Source: Myxococcales bacterium
GTDB lineage: Bacteria; Myxococcota_A; UBA9160; UBA4427
NCBI GenBank assembly: GCA_012960035.1
Contig: DUBZ01000085.1
Location: 27,052 to 91,051, forward strand
Length of the DNA stretch: 64,000 bases
Direction: 5' to 3'
The notes beneath the pieces are model-generated. The model saw only the letters and a program-made list of their open reading frames with translations, was not told the DNA's origin and ran no database searches. How positions within the stretch are numbered: the first letter of the stretch is position 1; the number at the start of each line of letters is the position of its first letter. A program made the position numbers and the translations under genes. Shown here piece after piece: positions 27,324 to 35,646 of the stretch.

Positions 27324-30035
27324 CTATGGCAAGCCCGGAGGCGTCCAACTTCCATCTTCGTCTGCGTCAACGAATATCGGATTCGTGAACGCGAGCGGCG
27401 TAAATTCAGGGAGAACCTCGGCATAGTCGCCACCCGCCACACCCTCGACCTCGACGACGATGAACGCGTCCGCGGCAAATTCCAAGGCCACGAGTTCGGC
27501 TCGCATGCTTGGTTCGTCGATCGCGCGTTCAATTTCGAGACGGCCATCCACGTAGATGCGCAGGATCGAGACCGGAACCCAAGGTGCTGAACGAACATTG
27601 ATGCTCAACTTGCCCCGGCTCCCCGAAAATTGATCGCCGGGCCCGGCGCCTTCGAGGTTGACGTCGAGGAGCGGTCCCGTGGTTCCGTAGAGGTGCCCGC
27701 GCCGAACCGCACCGTAGAAACCGTTTTGGTCGAACTGTTCGATTCCGCGGTCTTCGAATCGGACATACGTGCGGGGCACAGCAACTACGCTGCTCAGTTG
27801 ATGCGAGTCACTATTCGCCATGCCGCTGATACGATGTCCTTGGGCAAGTAACGAAAACCAGTCGCGAAGGACAGCGCGGTAATTTGCGGTCGCGTTGCCG
27901 TTCATGAGTTCCATCGCGTCGAAGTCGATGTCGCGGATGCCGCTTATCGGGTCGGCTTCGATCAGACTTTTGTTTGCGTCGGAATCAAGGGGCTGGTCGG
28001 GGTCAAACGGAGTGCCCATGACGGACAAGTGCCCAAAGAAGGCATCGACATCCGGGGGGTCGGAAACGTCGCGGGGATGGTTGAGTTGCACGATCGGGGC
28101 ATCGGGCAGGGCGCGGGTGCGTGCGATGATCTCGCGCAACCGCAGGCCTTCATCTTGGATCGCCCCGCCGCGGTTCAAGTCGGGGCGATAGGGGTACGGG
28201 TAGACGTTTAAGTGGCCCGTTGTGTAGGGGTTGCGGGGGGTAGGGGAGATCGTGGTGACCTCGAGCCCGCCCAGTGCGGTGATTCGGTCGCCGAAGGCCG
28301 CGTCGTCGAGCATTCCCGCGACGTCACCCACGGCATCGTGTTCAGTTGCGACGAGAACCTCGGCGCCTTCGGCAACGAACGATCGCAGCCGTGCAGCTGG
28401 AGCGAGGGTTGAATCAAAACTCACGGCCGTGTGGACGTGAAAGTCGGCGCTGATCCAGCCCGTGGTTTCAAAGAGGCGCGTGGGTTGGTCGATGTCGAGG
28501 GACAGGGTCTGGCCTGCAGCGATTTCGATCTTTGTTTTTGTGAGAGAAAATTCGGGACCGCGGGTTGCGTACACCTGATACTTCCCCGGTGCGATATCCA
28601 CGAAAGTGGGGTCGAGCCCTTCACCCGAAAGATGGACGTCGCTTGTCGCGTGGCTGTTCAGTTTGGGTTTTCCGCCCAGGGTCAAGCCCGTGAGGTCGTT
28701 GCCAAATATTGGATCGGGGGTATCTCCCCGGCCGCGAAACACCAGACGCATCGGGTTTCCTGAAGGGAGTTGGACTCGACCCGACTTCGAAAACACGACC
28801 GCGCCGAGTTCAACCGACTGTCCTTCACGGGACAAGTCGACCTCGCGCACGAGGCGGCGGCCGGCGGAAGCGATGAACTCGAAACGGTACTTGCCACGGG
28901 GAACGTGGAAGGAGAGCCTTCCGTTTGCATCCGGGCGCGCCATCGTGATGTGCGACCCGTCTTGGTCTCCCGCACGAAAAACATGGACGCGGATGTCGAT
29001 GTCCGCTGTGGTGCCGGTGACATGAACCGATCCTCCTCCGCTCCCGACGTCTCGATATAGTCGATCGGTCAGCGATGCCACGTCGCCGCGGGTTGAGAGC
29101 CAGATTTCTCGGCGCAGTTCAATACTCTCACCCAATGGCACGTCGTTGACGAGTAGCGCCAATGCGTTGAGGAGGCCCGGCTCGTCACCGGGGAACCAGG
29201 CGGGCTGCGTGCCAAAGTGCACGGCGCTCATGGATGAAAAACCGATCGAGTGTGCGTTCAGCGGTTCCGTACCTTTCTCATTCGTCGCCACACTTTCGCG
29301 TACACGATAGAGATAAGAGATCGGAGGGCCCTGATCGTCGCTTCCGACGAGGACGATCCCTTGAGCCGTGCGAATCGCGCTTGCGATTTCGAGGTAACCG
29401 GACTTTGTTCGCGAAGTGTGGCGAAAGCCGGAGTAGGCCCCCCCGTCGTTTACCATGAAGTTTCGCAACGAACTCACGGCGTGCACCAAAATGTCAGTGA
29501 TCGAAAAGATCCGCGCGCCTGCTTGTTTGCGCGTGACGGTGGTTCGCACTTCAAGACGCGTGGGTTGTTCGTTGTCGACGACGTACCGGGTCGTGAGTTC
29601 GAGACCGGCGTCGGAGGCCCGGGTGATGATTTGCGCACCGCGTGGATGGACCTGCGCTTCGATATCAACGATCCGAAACATTTCGTCCCGGCTCAGGTTG
29701 TACAAAGGTTCGAGCGCGATCCATTGATCGTCGTCGCGGCCGCAATGTCCGAGGTCTACGAGGTAGCCGCCGCCCGGCACGAGCTGCCCGTGGTGTTCGG
29801 TGCCTTGAATCGCCGCACACAGGGTGCCGTTGGAAAGGTGCCAGTCACCCAACCCTGCAATCGCGTCGCTCCCGCGAACACGCAGGGGCTCGGTGGTGTC
29901 GGGGGTGATCCGACCGGCATGGAACGCGGCCGGCTGCGCATAGGCGGAGCTTGCCCAAGCGATGCACAGCCATAGCGCTACACCGACCCAGGACCGGTCT
30001 AAACGAAGAACGAATTGTTTTCCCAGGTGCCTCAC
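27324..30035 (-). CDS. Large secreted PHP-domain metallo-hydrolase
   Basis: 903 aa from GTG 30035, which overlaps the enoyl-CoA hydratase stop by four bases (GTGA). A signal peptide (VGVALWLCIAWASSAYA) is followed by a beta-rich region, a carboxypeptidase-regulatory-like stretch (PRGKYRFEF, APGKYQVY) and a PHP metal domain with DFHVHTAVSFDS, VATEHDAVGD, QLNHPRD and ANSDSHQ. Members are periplasmic phosphoesterases or hydrolases of unknown substrate. Coupling to a cytoplasmic hydratase is unexpected. Confidence 0.8.
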   Translation of the reverse strand: MRHLGKQFVLRLDRSWVGVALWLCIAWASSAYAQPAAFHAGRITPDTTEPLRVRGSDAIAGLGDWHLSNGTLCAAIQGTEHHGQLVPGGGYLVDLGHCGRDDDQWIALEPLYNLSRDEMFRIVDIEAQVHPRGAQIITRASDAGLELTTRYVVDNEQPTRLEVRTTVTRKQAGARIFSITDILVHAVSSLRNFMVNDGGAYSGFRHTSRTKSGYLEIASAIRTAQGIVLVGSDDQGPPISYLYRVRESVATNEKGTEPLNAHSIGFSSMSAVHFGTQPAWFPGDEPGLLNALALLVNDVPLGESIELRREIWLSTRGDVASLTDRLYRDVGSGGGSVHVTGTTADIDIRVHVFRAGDQDGSHITMARPDANGRLSFHVPRGKYRFEFIASAGRRLVREVDLSREGQSVELGAVVFSKSGRVQLPSGNPMRLVFRGRGDTPDPIFGNDLTGLTLGGKPKLNSHATSDVHLSGEGLDPTFVDIAPGKYQVYATRGPEFSLTKTKIEIAAGQTLSLDIDQPTRLFETTGWISADFHVHTAVSFDSTLAPAARLRSFVAEGAEVLVATEHDAVGDVAGMLDDAAFGDRITALGGLEVTTISPTPRNPYTTGHLNVYPYPYRPDLNRGGAIQDEGLRLREIIARTRALPDAPIVQLNHPRDVSDPPDVDAFFGHLSVMGTPFDPDQPLDSDANKSLIEADPISGIRDIDFDAMELMNGNATANYRAVLRDWFSLLAQGHRISGMANSDSHQLSSVVAVPRTYVRFEDRGIEQFDQNGFYGAVRRGHLYGTTGPLLDVNLEGAGPGDQFSGSRGKLSINVRSAPWVPVSILRIYVDGRLEIERAIDEPSMRAELVALEFAADAFIVVEVEGVAGGDYAEVLPEFTPLAFTNPIFVDADEDGSWTPPGLP

Positions 30036-30853
30036 ACGCCGCGGTAGTTCGGTCGACGCTTTTCGAGAAACGCCGCGGTGCCTTCCCGGGCGTCGTCCGT
30101 CATCGCGCTCATCACCGCGGCAACGCCTTCGTATCGCAACGTGTCTTCTAACGTCGAATTCAGCGACTTGTAGATGAAGTGACGCGCCAGGTCGATTGCG
30201 ACACTCGGTCCGCGCGCAAGCTTCTTCGCGTAGTCCATCGCCGCCGCGAGAGCCTGTCCTTCTTCGACGAGTTCGTCGATGAGGCCTTCCTTGTAACATT
30301 CGTCCGCTTCAAGGATGCGGCCCGTGGTAATCATGTTGAGGGCGACGGGCAAGCGCGCGACCCGAGGAAGGAAGTACGAGATGCCGCAGTCCGGGGCGAA
30401 ACCGAGGCGCACCATGGCTGCGCTCATGCGCGTCGTCTTGGAGCCAAAGCGTCGATCGCATGCGAGGGCGTAGGCGAGACCCGCACCCATGCAGGGGCCT
30501 TCGATCGCCGCGATCACGGGTTTGTCGACGTCGATGATCATGCGGGTGAATTCCGCGAACATGCCGGCCGGGTGCTTGCGTTGGAAACGTTCGAGGGGCT
30601 CATCGGAAAGACCCGGAATCGGGCGCGCCGCGTTGCCGCTCAAAAACTCGGCGTCTCCACCGGACGAGAACGCACCGCCGGCTCCCGTCAACACGATCAC
30701 GCGGACTTCGTCATTGGTGCGAAGCTCGGAAAGCAAAGCCGCCATGGCCTGACACAGTTCCCAGTTGACCGCGTTCAGGCGGTCGGGTCGGTCGATCGTA
30801 AGAACGCCGATGCCTTCTTTGATTTCGAAAGTGAACTGGTCTTGAACATCCAT
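30032..30853 (-). CDS. Enoyl-CoA hydratase/isomerase family protein
   Basis: 273-aa crotonase fold. Oxyanion-hole segments are FSSGGDAEF and IEGPCMGAGLAYAL; the catalytic loop reads RLGFAPDCGISYFLPR, with Asp where many hydratases have Glu, so hydration is not certain. The C-terminus ends in EKRRPNYRGV, a common RxPxF/Y-type tail. GGGAG lies seven bases before ATG 30853. It could be a hydratase, isomerase or a decarboxylase-like crotonase. Confidence 0.88.
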   Translation of the reverse strand: MDVQDQFTFEIKEGIGVLTIDRPDRLNAVNWELCQAMAALLSELRTNDEVRVIVLTGAGGAFSSGGDAEFLSGNAARPIPGLSDEPLERFQRKHPAGMFAEFTRMIIDVDKPVIAAIEGPCMGAGLAYALACDRRFGSKTTRMSAAMVRLGFAPDCGISYFLPRVARLPVALNMITTGRILEADECYKEGLIDELVEEGQALAAAMDYAKKLARGPSVAIDLARHFIYKSLNSTLEDTLRYEGVAAVMSAMTDDAREGTAAFLEKRRPNYRGV

Positions 30854-30952
30854 GGTATTGCTCCCTCGTATGGCTTCGTGTGTCTTGCAATGATTGAGAT
30901 GAGACTGTGCGTCGGCGGGGTCGTTTGGTTCTGACTTTGCTCTAACCGTTCC

Positions 30953-32020
30953 TTAACCGTTCTTTAGGGCTGCAATCGTCGATCGGACAAAGTCTTCATC
31001 CGCCCGGGCATCCGGCGGCAGGTCGAGGAGCACCGTATCGAAGATTCCTTCGCATCGCGCCCGGCACTTGTCGGGAAAGTCATCCCAGGTGCTCACGATC
31101 GCCCACTCGTCGAGCATGTCGTCGCTGATACACTTGTGCAGCTCGTCCCACTTGCCTTGGCGCGTCATGCCGTGAAGCTCGGCCGCGGTGTCCATCCAGC
31201 CGTGGTGCTCCAGTACCGAGTGGTAGGTCGGCGTGGAGGCATAAAAGGCGATGTGTTGCTTCTGGTCTTCCATCGCGGCCCGAAGGCTGGCTTCGTCCTT
31301 CGCCAGGCAAAGGAACGGGGCACCCACCATGTCCACGTCAGAAGCTTTGCGCCCGGCTTTTTCCGCGCCCTTCGCGACGGCGGGCATCACGCATTTGTGG
31401 GTGAAGTCGAATGTCGAAATGGGGTGCAGCCGCAATCCATCGCAGAGTTCCCCGGCAAGACCCGCCATATAGGTATTCACGGCGGCGATCAGGATTTCTG
31501 GCGGTGCAAAATCGATCGGACCCGGATTGAAGAACGGGTTCATCATCGAAAAGTTGTAGTGCTCGCCCTCGTAGTAGCGCGGCTCTTTGCCCGCAAACGT
31601 GTCGAACATGGCGCGCATGCATTCGAGGTACTCGCGCATGCGCGGGCCCGGCGCGCTTGTCCAAGGTGTTGCGTAGCGGCGAGCGACATGGGCTTTGACT
31701 TGGGTTCCGAGTCCAAGGCGAAAGCGCCCGCCAGACAACTGCTGCAGGTCCCAGGCAATCTGTGCGGTCACCATCGGGCTGCGGGGGAAGGCGATCGCAA
31801 CATTGGTTCCGATCGAGATGCGTTCGGTGTGTTCAGCGATCAACGGAATCGGAAGAAAAGGGTCGTGTCCCGCTTCCGGTGTCGTCACGCCGTCGAAGCC
31901 AAGTGCTTCCATGCGTTTCGAGACATCGGAGATGTGGCGAATGTTCGTGACAGGTTGTCCCTTGCCTTTGTATTGGTCGGTGTCCGGACCGAGGATTACG
32001 GTTTCGACTTTCATGGCCAT
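30953..32020 (-). CDS. F420-dependent LLM-class oxidoreductase (TIGR03617-like)
   Basis: 355-aa luciferase-like TIM barrel: MEALGFDGVTTPEAGHDPFLP, RISIGTNVAIAFPRSPM, GGRFRLGLGTQVKAH and WTSAPGPRMREYLECM. These match F420-type members that often sit in lipid and steroid catabolic clusters. AGAGG lies nine bases before ATG 32020. It has its own strand block with the enoyl-CoA hydratase downstream. The cofactor is inferred by family. Confidence 0.85.
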   Translation of the reverse strand: MAMKVETVILGPDTDQYKGKGQPVTNIRHISDVSKRMEALGFDGVTTPEAGHDPFLPIPLIAEHTERISIGTNVAIAFPRSPMVTAQIAWDLQQLSGGRFRLGLGTQVKAHVARRYATPWTSAPGPRMREYLECMRAMFDTFAGKEPRYYEGEHYNFSMMNPFFNPGPIDFAPPEILIAAVNTYMAGLAGELCDGLRLHPISTFDFTHKCVMPAVAKGAEKAGRKASDVDMVGAPFLCLAKDEASLRAAMEDQKQHIAFYASTPTYHSVLEHHGWMDTAAELHGMTRQGKWDELHKCISDDMLDEWAIVSTWDDFPDKCRARCEGIFDTVLLDLPPDARADEDFVRSTIAALKNG

Positions 32021-32125
32021 CGCTTGAACCTCTGGGAATCAATCGCCCCGAGTGCGGGCGGAACGGATCGGGGTGCGGCAGATCGAGGCCTAGCCGTGGC
32101 CCGCAGAGCGACGTGTTCTGCGCCG

Positions 32126-32524
32126 ATGATTATGCGAGAAATTGATCGAAGGGTCGACACACACGGGCATACGCGAGTGAGCGGCATCGCCTTTACGTTT
32201 TCGAACGCGGAGCTGCAGCGGGTTTTCGTGCGCTCGGTGGATGGTAAAAGCAGCCTTGGTCTGGCGGAGTTCCCTCTGGAAAAAGTGCGGTTGCGCGGGT
32301 TCGACTGGGCGAATTCGGGGCGGGTGATTTTGAGCGCCGATGCCCCGGATCCGAAAGAGCAGGGCGTGCAGCCGAGGTGAAGTGGGCGGTCGAACAGGGC
32401 ATCGCGGACCCCGAGCGCGTGGTGACCGGGCTGCGGGGGGCAGACATCTTGGAGCCGATGGCTCTGCGTTTGGCGGAGCGCTTGCTAATGTCCGGGCTGG
32501 TCGGCGAACTATTGCGCGCCGCCT
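32126..32524 (+). pseudogene. Remnant of an S9-family peptidase (tentative)
   Basis: Two coding-like fragments in different frames. The first, from ATG 32126, contains VRSVDGKSSLGLAEF and LRGFDWANSGRVILSADAPD, like the propeller part of prolyl-oligopeptidase-family proteins. The second, from about 32380, has VKWAVEQGIADPERV, the segment that normally precedes the catalytic GxSxGG in that family; the GxSxGG is missing. A large internal deletion and a frame change would explain this. The tail (GADILEPMALRLAERLLMSG) is not recognised. Confidence 0.33.
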
Positions 32525-32547
32525 CATGATCCGGAGTGAATCACGTT

Positions 32548-33351
32548 ATGCCGTCGAATGGGTTGAGCCAACGCGCCACGGAAGAAGAGCTTGAGCAATA
32601 CGAACGCGACGGATACTTCGCGCGGACGTCGGTCTTTAATGATGTCGAATTGAAGCCCGTGCGCGACGCGGTCGAAACCATTCATCGCAAAATCGAAGAA
32701 GGTGCGCGGGCCGACGACGTAGAGCCCCACCGCAAGATCGACGGCAAGCGGTACCAGAAGATTCTCGGTTCGAGCGTGCAGTGGGAATGGCAAGATGAGT
32801 CGACCGAGATCCGAACCATGGAGCCGTATCACCACCACGATGATCGCATGAATTGGATGATCGACGACGTCAGGTTATGGGGCCCGGCGCGAGCCATCGT
32901 CGGCAGCGAGTCGATCAGTCTGTTTAGCGACAAACTGAATTTCAAGCGGCAGAACGGTGCACCGTTTCCGTGGCACCAGGACAACCCCTACTGGGCGTTC
33001 GAGTGCCAGCACTTGGATCAACTCATAAGCGTCGCGATCGTTCTCGACGATTCAACGATCGAGAACGGCTGCCTTTGGTTGATCCCTGGGAGCCACAAGC
33101 ACGGTGCGCTCGACTGCTTCGAAGATCGCGGGACCGTGGGACGTCTATATACCGACATTGATCGCTACGACTTGAACGAGCCCAAGCCGATGGATTTGGC
33201 CGCGGGCTCAATCGTGTACTTCCACGGCGACATCGTTCATGGTTCGCAGGGCAATCGAACTGCGGAAAATCGTCGGCTGCTGCTTTTGACATACCAGCCG
33301 GGCGGTATGGCTCGCTGGCAGCGGGACGACATCCGCCCCGTATTTGGCTGA
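32548..33351 (+). CDS. Phytanoyl-CoA dioxygenase family protein
   Basis: 267 aa from ATG 32548, with GGAG eleven bases upstream; a GTG at 32536 overlaps that site. Fe(II)/2-oxoglutarate motifs: the H-x-D of FPWHQDNPYW, the distal His in YFHGDIVHGSQGN and a following Arg in ENRRLLLLTYQPGG. The N-terminal LEQYERDGYFA is typical. It should hydroxylate a lipid, CoA ester or secondary metabolite. It slightly overlaps a possible upstream TTG start of the following thioesterase fragment. Confidence 0.88.
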   Translation: MPSNGLSQRATEEELEQYERDGYFARTSVFNDVELKPVRDAVETIHRKIEEGARADDVEPHRKIDGKRYQKILGSSVQWEWQDESTEIRTMEPYHHHDDRMNWMIDDVRLWGPARAIVGSESISLFSDKLNFKRQNGAPFPWHQDNPYWAFECQHLDQLISVAIVLDDSTIENGCLWLIPGSHKHGALDCFEDRGTVGRLYTDIDRYDLNEPKPMDLAAGSIVYFHGDIVHGSQGNRTAENRRLLLLTYQPGGMARWQRDDIRPVFG

Positions 33352-33412
33352 CAACCAACACGCGGCGATCGCACCTTCTTCCGGTTCGACTCGACGCAAA
33401 TTCGGAGCCCCG

Positions 33413-33688
33413 ATGGAAGTCGGCGACGACCTCCATCCCGACGATCCGAACAACCTTTGCTTCGGATGCGGTCATCACACCCCCCACGGCCTTCTGCTTA
33501 AGATCATCTACGTCGGTGGACACAGCGCGGAGGCGAAATGCGAAGCGCCCGCGTATCTGTGCGGTGCACCGAACGCGGTGCATGGTGGCATCCAGGCCAC
33601 GCTACTCGACGAGGCCCGCATCCTCGACGTAGCAGCCAACGTGCTCACGACTTCGCAAGCGCGTTGGCTTCGACTCGAATCGTCGTAG
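33413..33688 (+). CDS. Hotdog thioesterase (PaaI-like), C-terminally truncated
   Basis: 91 aa from ATG 33413 (GGAG five bases upstream); a TTG at 33344 would add 23 residues. The family N-terminus NLCFGCGHHTPHGL and hotdog helix motif NAVHGGIQATLLDEA are clear. After LLDEA the sequence departs from the family and stops at TAG, so the second half of the hotdog fold is missing. It is either a recently broken gene or a very short variant. No frame downstream restores the family pattern. Confidence 0.55.
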   Translation: MEVGDDLHPDDPNNLCFGCGHHTPHGLLLKIIYVGGHSAEAKCEAPAYLCGAPNAVHGGIQATLLDEARILDVAANVLTTSQARWLRLESS

Positions 33689-33765
33689 CCCAAAATATCG
33701 ATGCAAACGCCGCAAAGGCTTGACCCTCGCGTCGCTTGTTGAACACTCCCGAATGGGGGTGGGAT

Positions 33766-35628
33766 ATGGCGGCGAAGAAGACGAAGGCGAAGAAGTCAAA
33801 GGCGACCGCGAAAAGAGCGGCCAAGAAAACGGCCAAGAAAACAGCCAAGAAAACGGTCAAGAAAACGGCCAAGAAAGCTGTGAAGAAGGCGCCAAAGAAA
33901 GCCGCCAAAAAGACCGCGAAGAAGACCGCGAAGAAAGCTGCCAAGAAAGCCTCGACAAAGGCGGCAGCGAAGAAGTCTGCGAAAAAGAAGTCTGCAAAGA
34001 AATCGGCCGCGCGATCAGCCGAGAAGGCTTCGAAGTCTAAATCGAAGGCTTCAAGTAAGAAGCCTGCCCGGCGCACCGCATCCGAACTCGCGCTCAAGCA
34101 ACGCGACATTTCGATTTCGGAGTTCTTTGCGAAGAACCGCCATCTCCTCGGCTTCGATAACCCGTCGAAAGCATTGCTCACCACGGTCAAGGAAGGTGTC
34201 GACAACGCTCTTGATGCCTGTGAAGAGGCAGGCGCTCTGCCGGAAATCGTTGTGGAGATCAAGCAGCTTTCCGAATCGCGGTTCCGCATCGCGATCCAAG
34301 ACAACGGCCCAGGGATCGTGCGCGCCCAGGTGCCCAAGATCTTTGGCCGGCTGCTCTATGGGTCCAAGTTTCATCGCCTGCGCCAGAGTCGGGGACAGCA
34401 GGGCATTGGGATCAGTGCCGCGGGAATGTACGGGCTGCTGACAACCGGCAAGCCAGTTTCCATTTGGACGTCGACGGGCAAACGCAAAAAGGCACACCGG
34501 TTCGAGCTCATCATCGACACGCAAAAGAACGAGCCGCGAGTCACCGTTGATGAGGTGGTCCAGTGGGACGTTGAGCGCGGCACCCGGGTCGAGATTGAAC
34601 TCGAGGGCAACTACCGCGGCGGGCAGCATTCGGTCGATTCCTACATTCGACAGATCTCGCTTGCGAACCCACACGCGAAACTCACCTACATCCCACCAAA
34701 GGCTGAGGCCCATGGCGACTCCCACGAGTTTCCGCGGGTGTCGAACGACTTGCCACCAGAAACTGCTGAGGTCAAGCCGCATCCTTACGGGGTCGAACTC
34801 GGCGTATTGATGCAGATGCTCCGAGACACAAACGCGCGCAATGTTCGAACCTGTCTGCAGGGTGATTTCGCGCGAGTTTCCGCGCGGACGGCAGAAGGAA
34901 TTTGCAAGGCAGCCGAAGTGAGTTCGAAAAAACGGGCGCGCGACGTTTCTCGGGACGAAGCCGATCGCATTCACAAGACGATCCAGAAAACTAAGATCAT
35001 GAACCCGTCGACGGATTGCATCGCCCCGATTGGTGCCGAGTTGATCGAGAACGCGTTGCGCGCAGAAGTAAACGCCGAGTACTACGCGACCGTGACGCGA
35101 CGGCCGAGTGTCTATCGCGGCAATCCGTTCCTCGTCGAAGTGGGGCTCGCCTATGGCGGCGAGATGTTGATGGACCAACCCGTGACGCTTTATCGCTACG
35201 CGAACCGGGTGCCACTGCAGTACCAGCAGGGCGGGTGTGCGATCACCAAGGCGGTCATCGGAACCGATTGGCGTGGTTATCATTTTCAACAACCGCGGGG
35301 GGCCATGCCGGTCGGGCCTGCACTGTTGATGGTCCATATCGCGAGTGTGTGGGTGCCGTTCAACTCCGAGAGCAAAGAGGCGATCGCCCACTATCCCGAG
35401 ATCATCAAAGAAATCCGGCTCGCGCTGCAAGAATGCGGGCGTCGCGTTGCGATCCACATTCGCAAGCAGCGACGTGCGGCGGACGAGGCCAAGAAGCGCG
35501 CCTATATCGAGCGCTACATCCCGCAACTTGCCATTGGCCTCGAGGAAATTCTCGGCTTGAGTGAGCGGCAGACCAACCAAGTCACGAAGAAACTTGAAGA
35601 CGTCCTTGAACGCAGTCGCAAGCTGTAG
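33766..35628 (+). CDS. top6B: DNA topoisomerase VI subunit B with Lys-rich tail
   Basis: 620 aa. Residues 1 to about 103 form a Lys/Ala/Thr/Ser tail of repeated KKTAKK-type units, like histone H1 C-termini. The GHKL ATPase follows: TVKEGVDNALDA (E143, N147), QDNGPGI (from 178) and GQQGIGIS (from 210). The H2TH and transducer regions continue to a helical C-terminus (LGLSERQTNQVTKKLEDVLE). With subunit A it would make double-strand breaks for ATP-dependent strand passage. ATG 33766 was chosen because it begins the tail; the ribosome site is weak (GGGTGGG). Confidence 0.93.
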   Translation: MAAKKTKAKKSKATAKRAAKKTAKKTAKKTVKKTAKKAVKKAPKKAAKKTAKKTAKKAAKKASTKAAAKKSAKKKSAKKSAARSAEKASKSKSKASSKKPARRTASELALKQRDISISEFFAKNRHLLGFDNPSKALLTTVKEGVDNALDACEEAGALPEIVVEIKQLSESRFRIAIQDNGPGIVRAQVPKIFGRLLYGSKFHRLRQSRGQQGIGISAAGMYGLLTTGKPVSIWTSTGKRKKAHRFELIIDTQKNEPRVTVDEVVQWDVERGTRVEIELEGNYRGGQHSVDSYIRQISLANPHAKLTYIPPKAEAHGDSHEFPRVSNDLPPETAEVKPHPYGVELGVLMQMLRDTNARNVRTCLQGDFARVSARTAEGICKAAEVSSKKRARDVSRDEADRIHKTIQKTKIMNPSTDCIAPIGAELIENALRAEVNAEYYATVTRRPSVYRGNPFLVEVGLAYGGEMLMDQPVTLYRYANRVPLQYQQGGCAITKAVIGTDWRGYHFQQPRGAMPVGPALLMVHIASVWVPFNSESKEAIAHYPEIIKEIRLALQECGRRVAIHIRKQRRAADEAKKRAYIERYIPQLAIGLEEILGLSERQTNQVTKKLEDVLERSRKL

Positions 35629-35646
35629 CCGGGGCCGGAGGAATCG

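Noticed and set aside
31136..32380. 414-aa plus-strand frame
   Set aside because: Mostly antisense to the LLM oxidoreductase; only the part after 32126 looks coding and was treated as a peptidase remnant.
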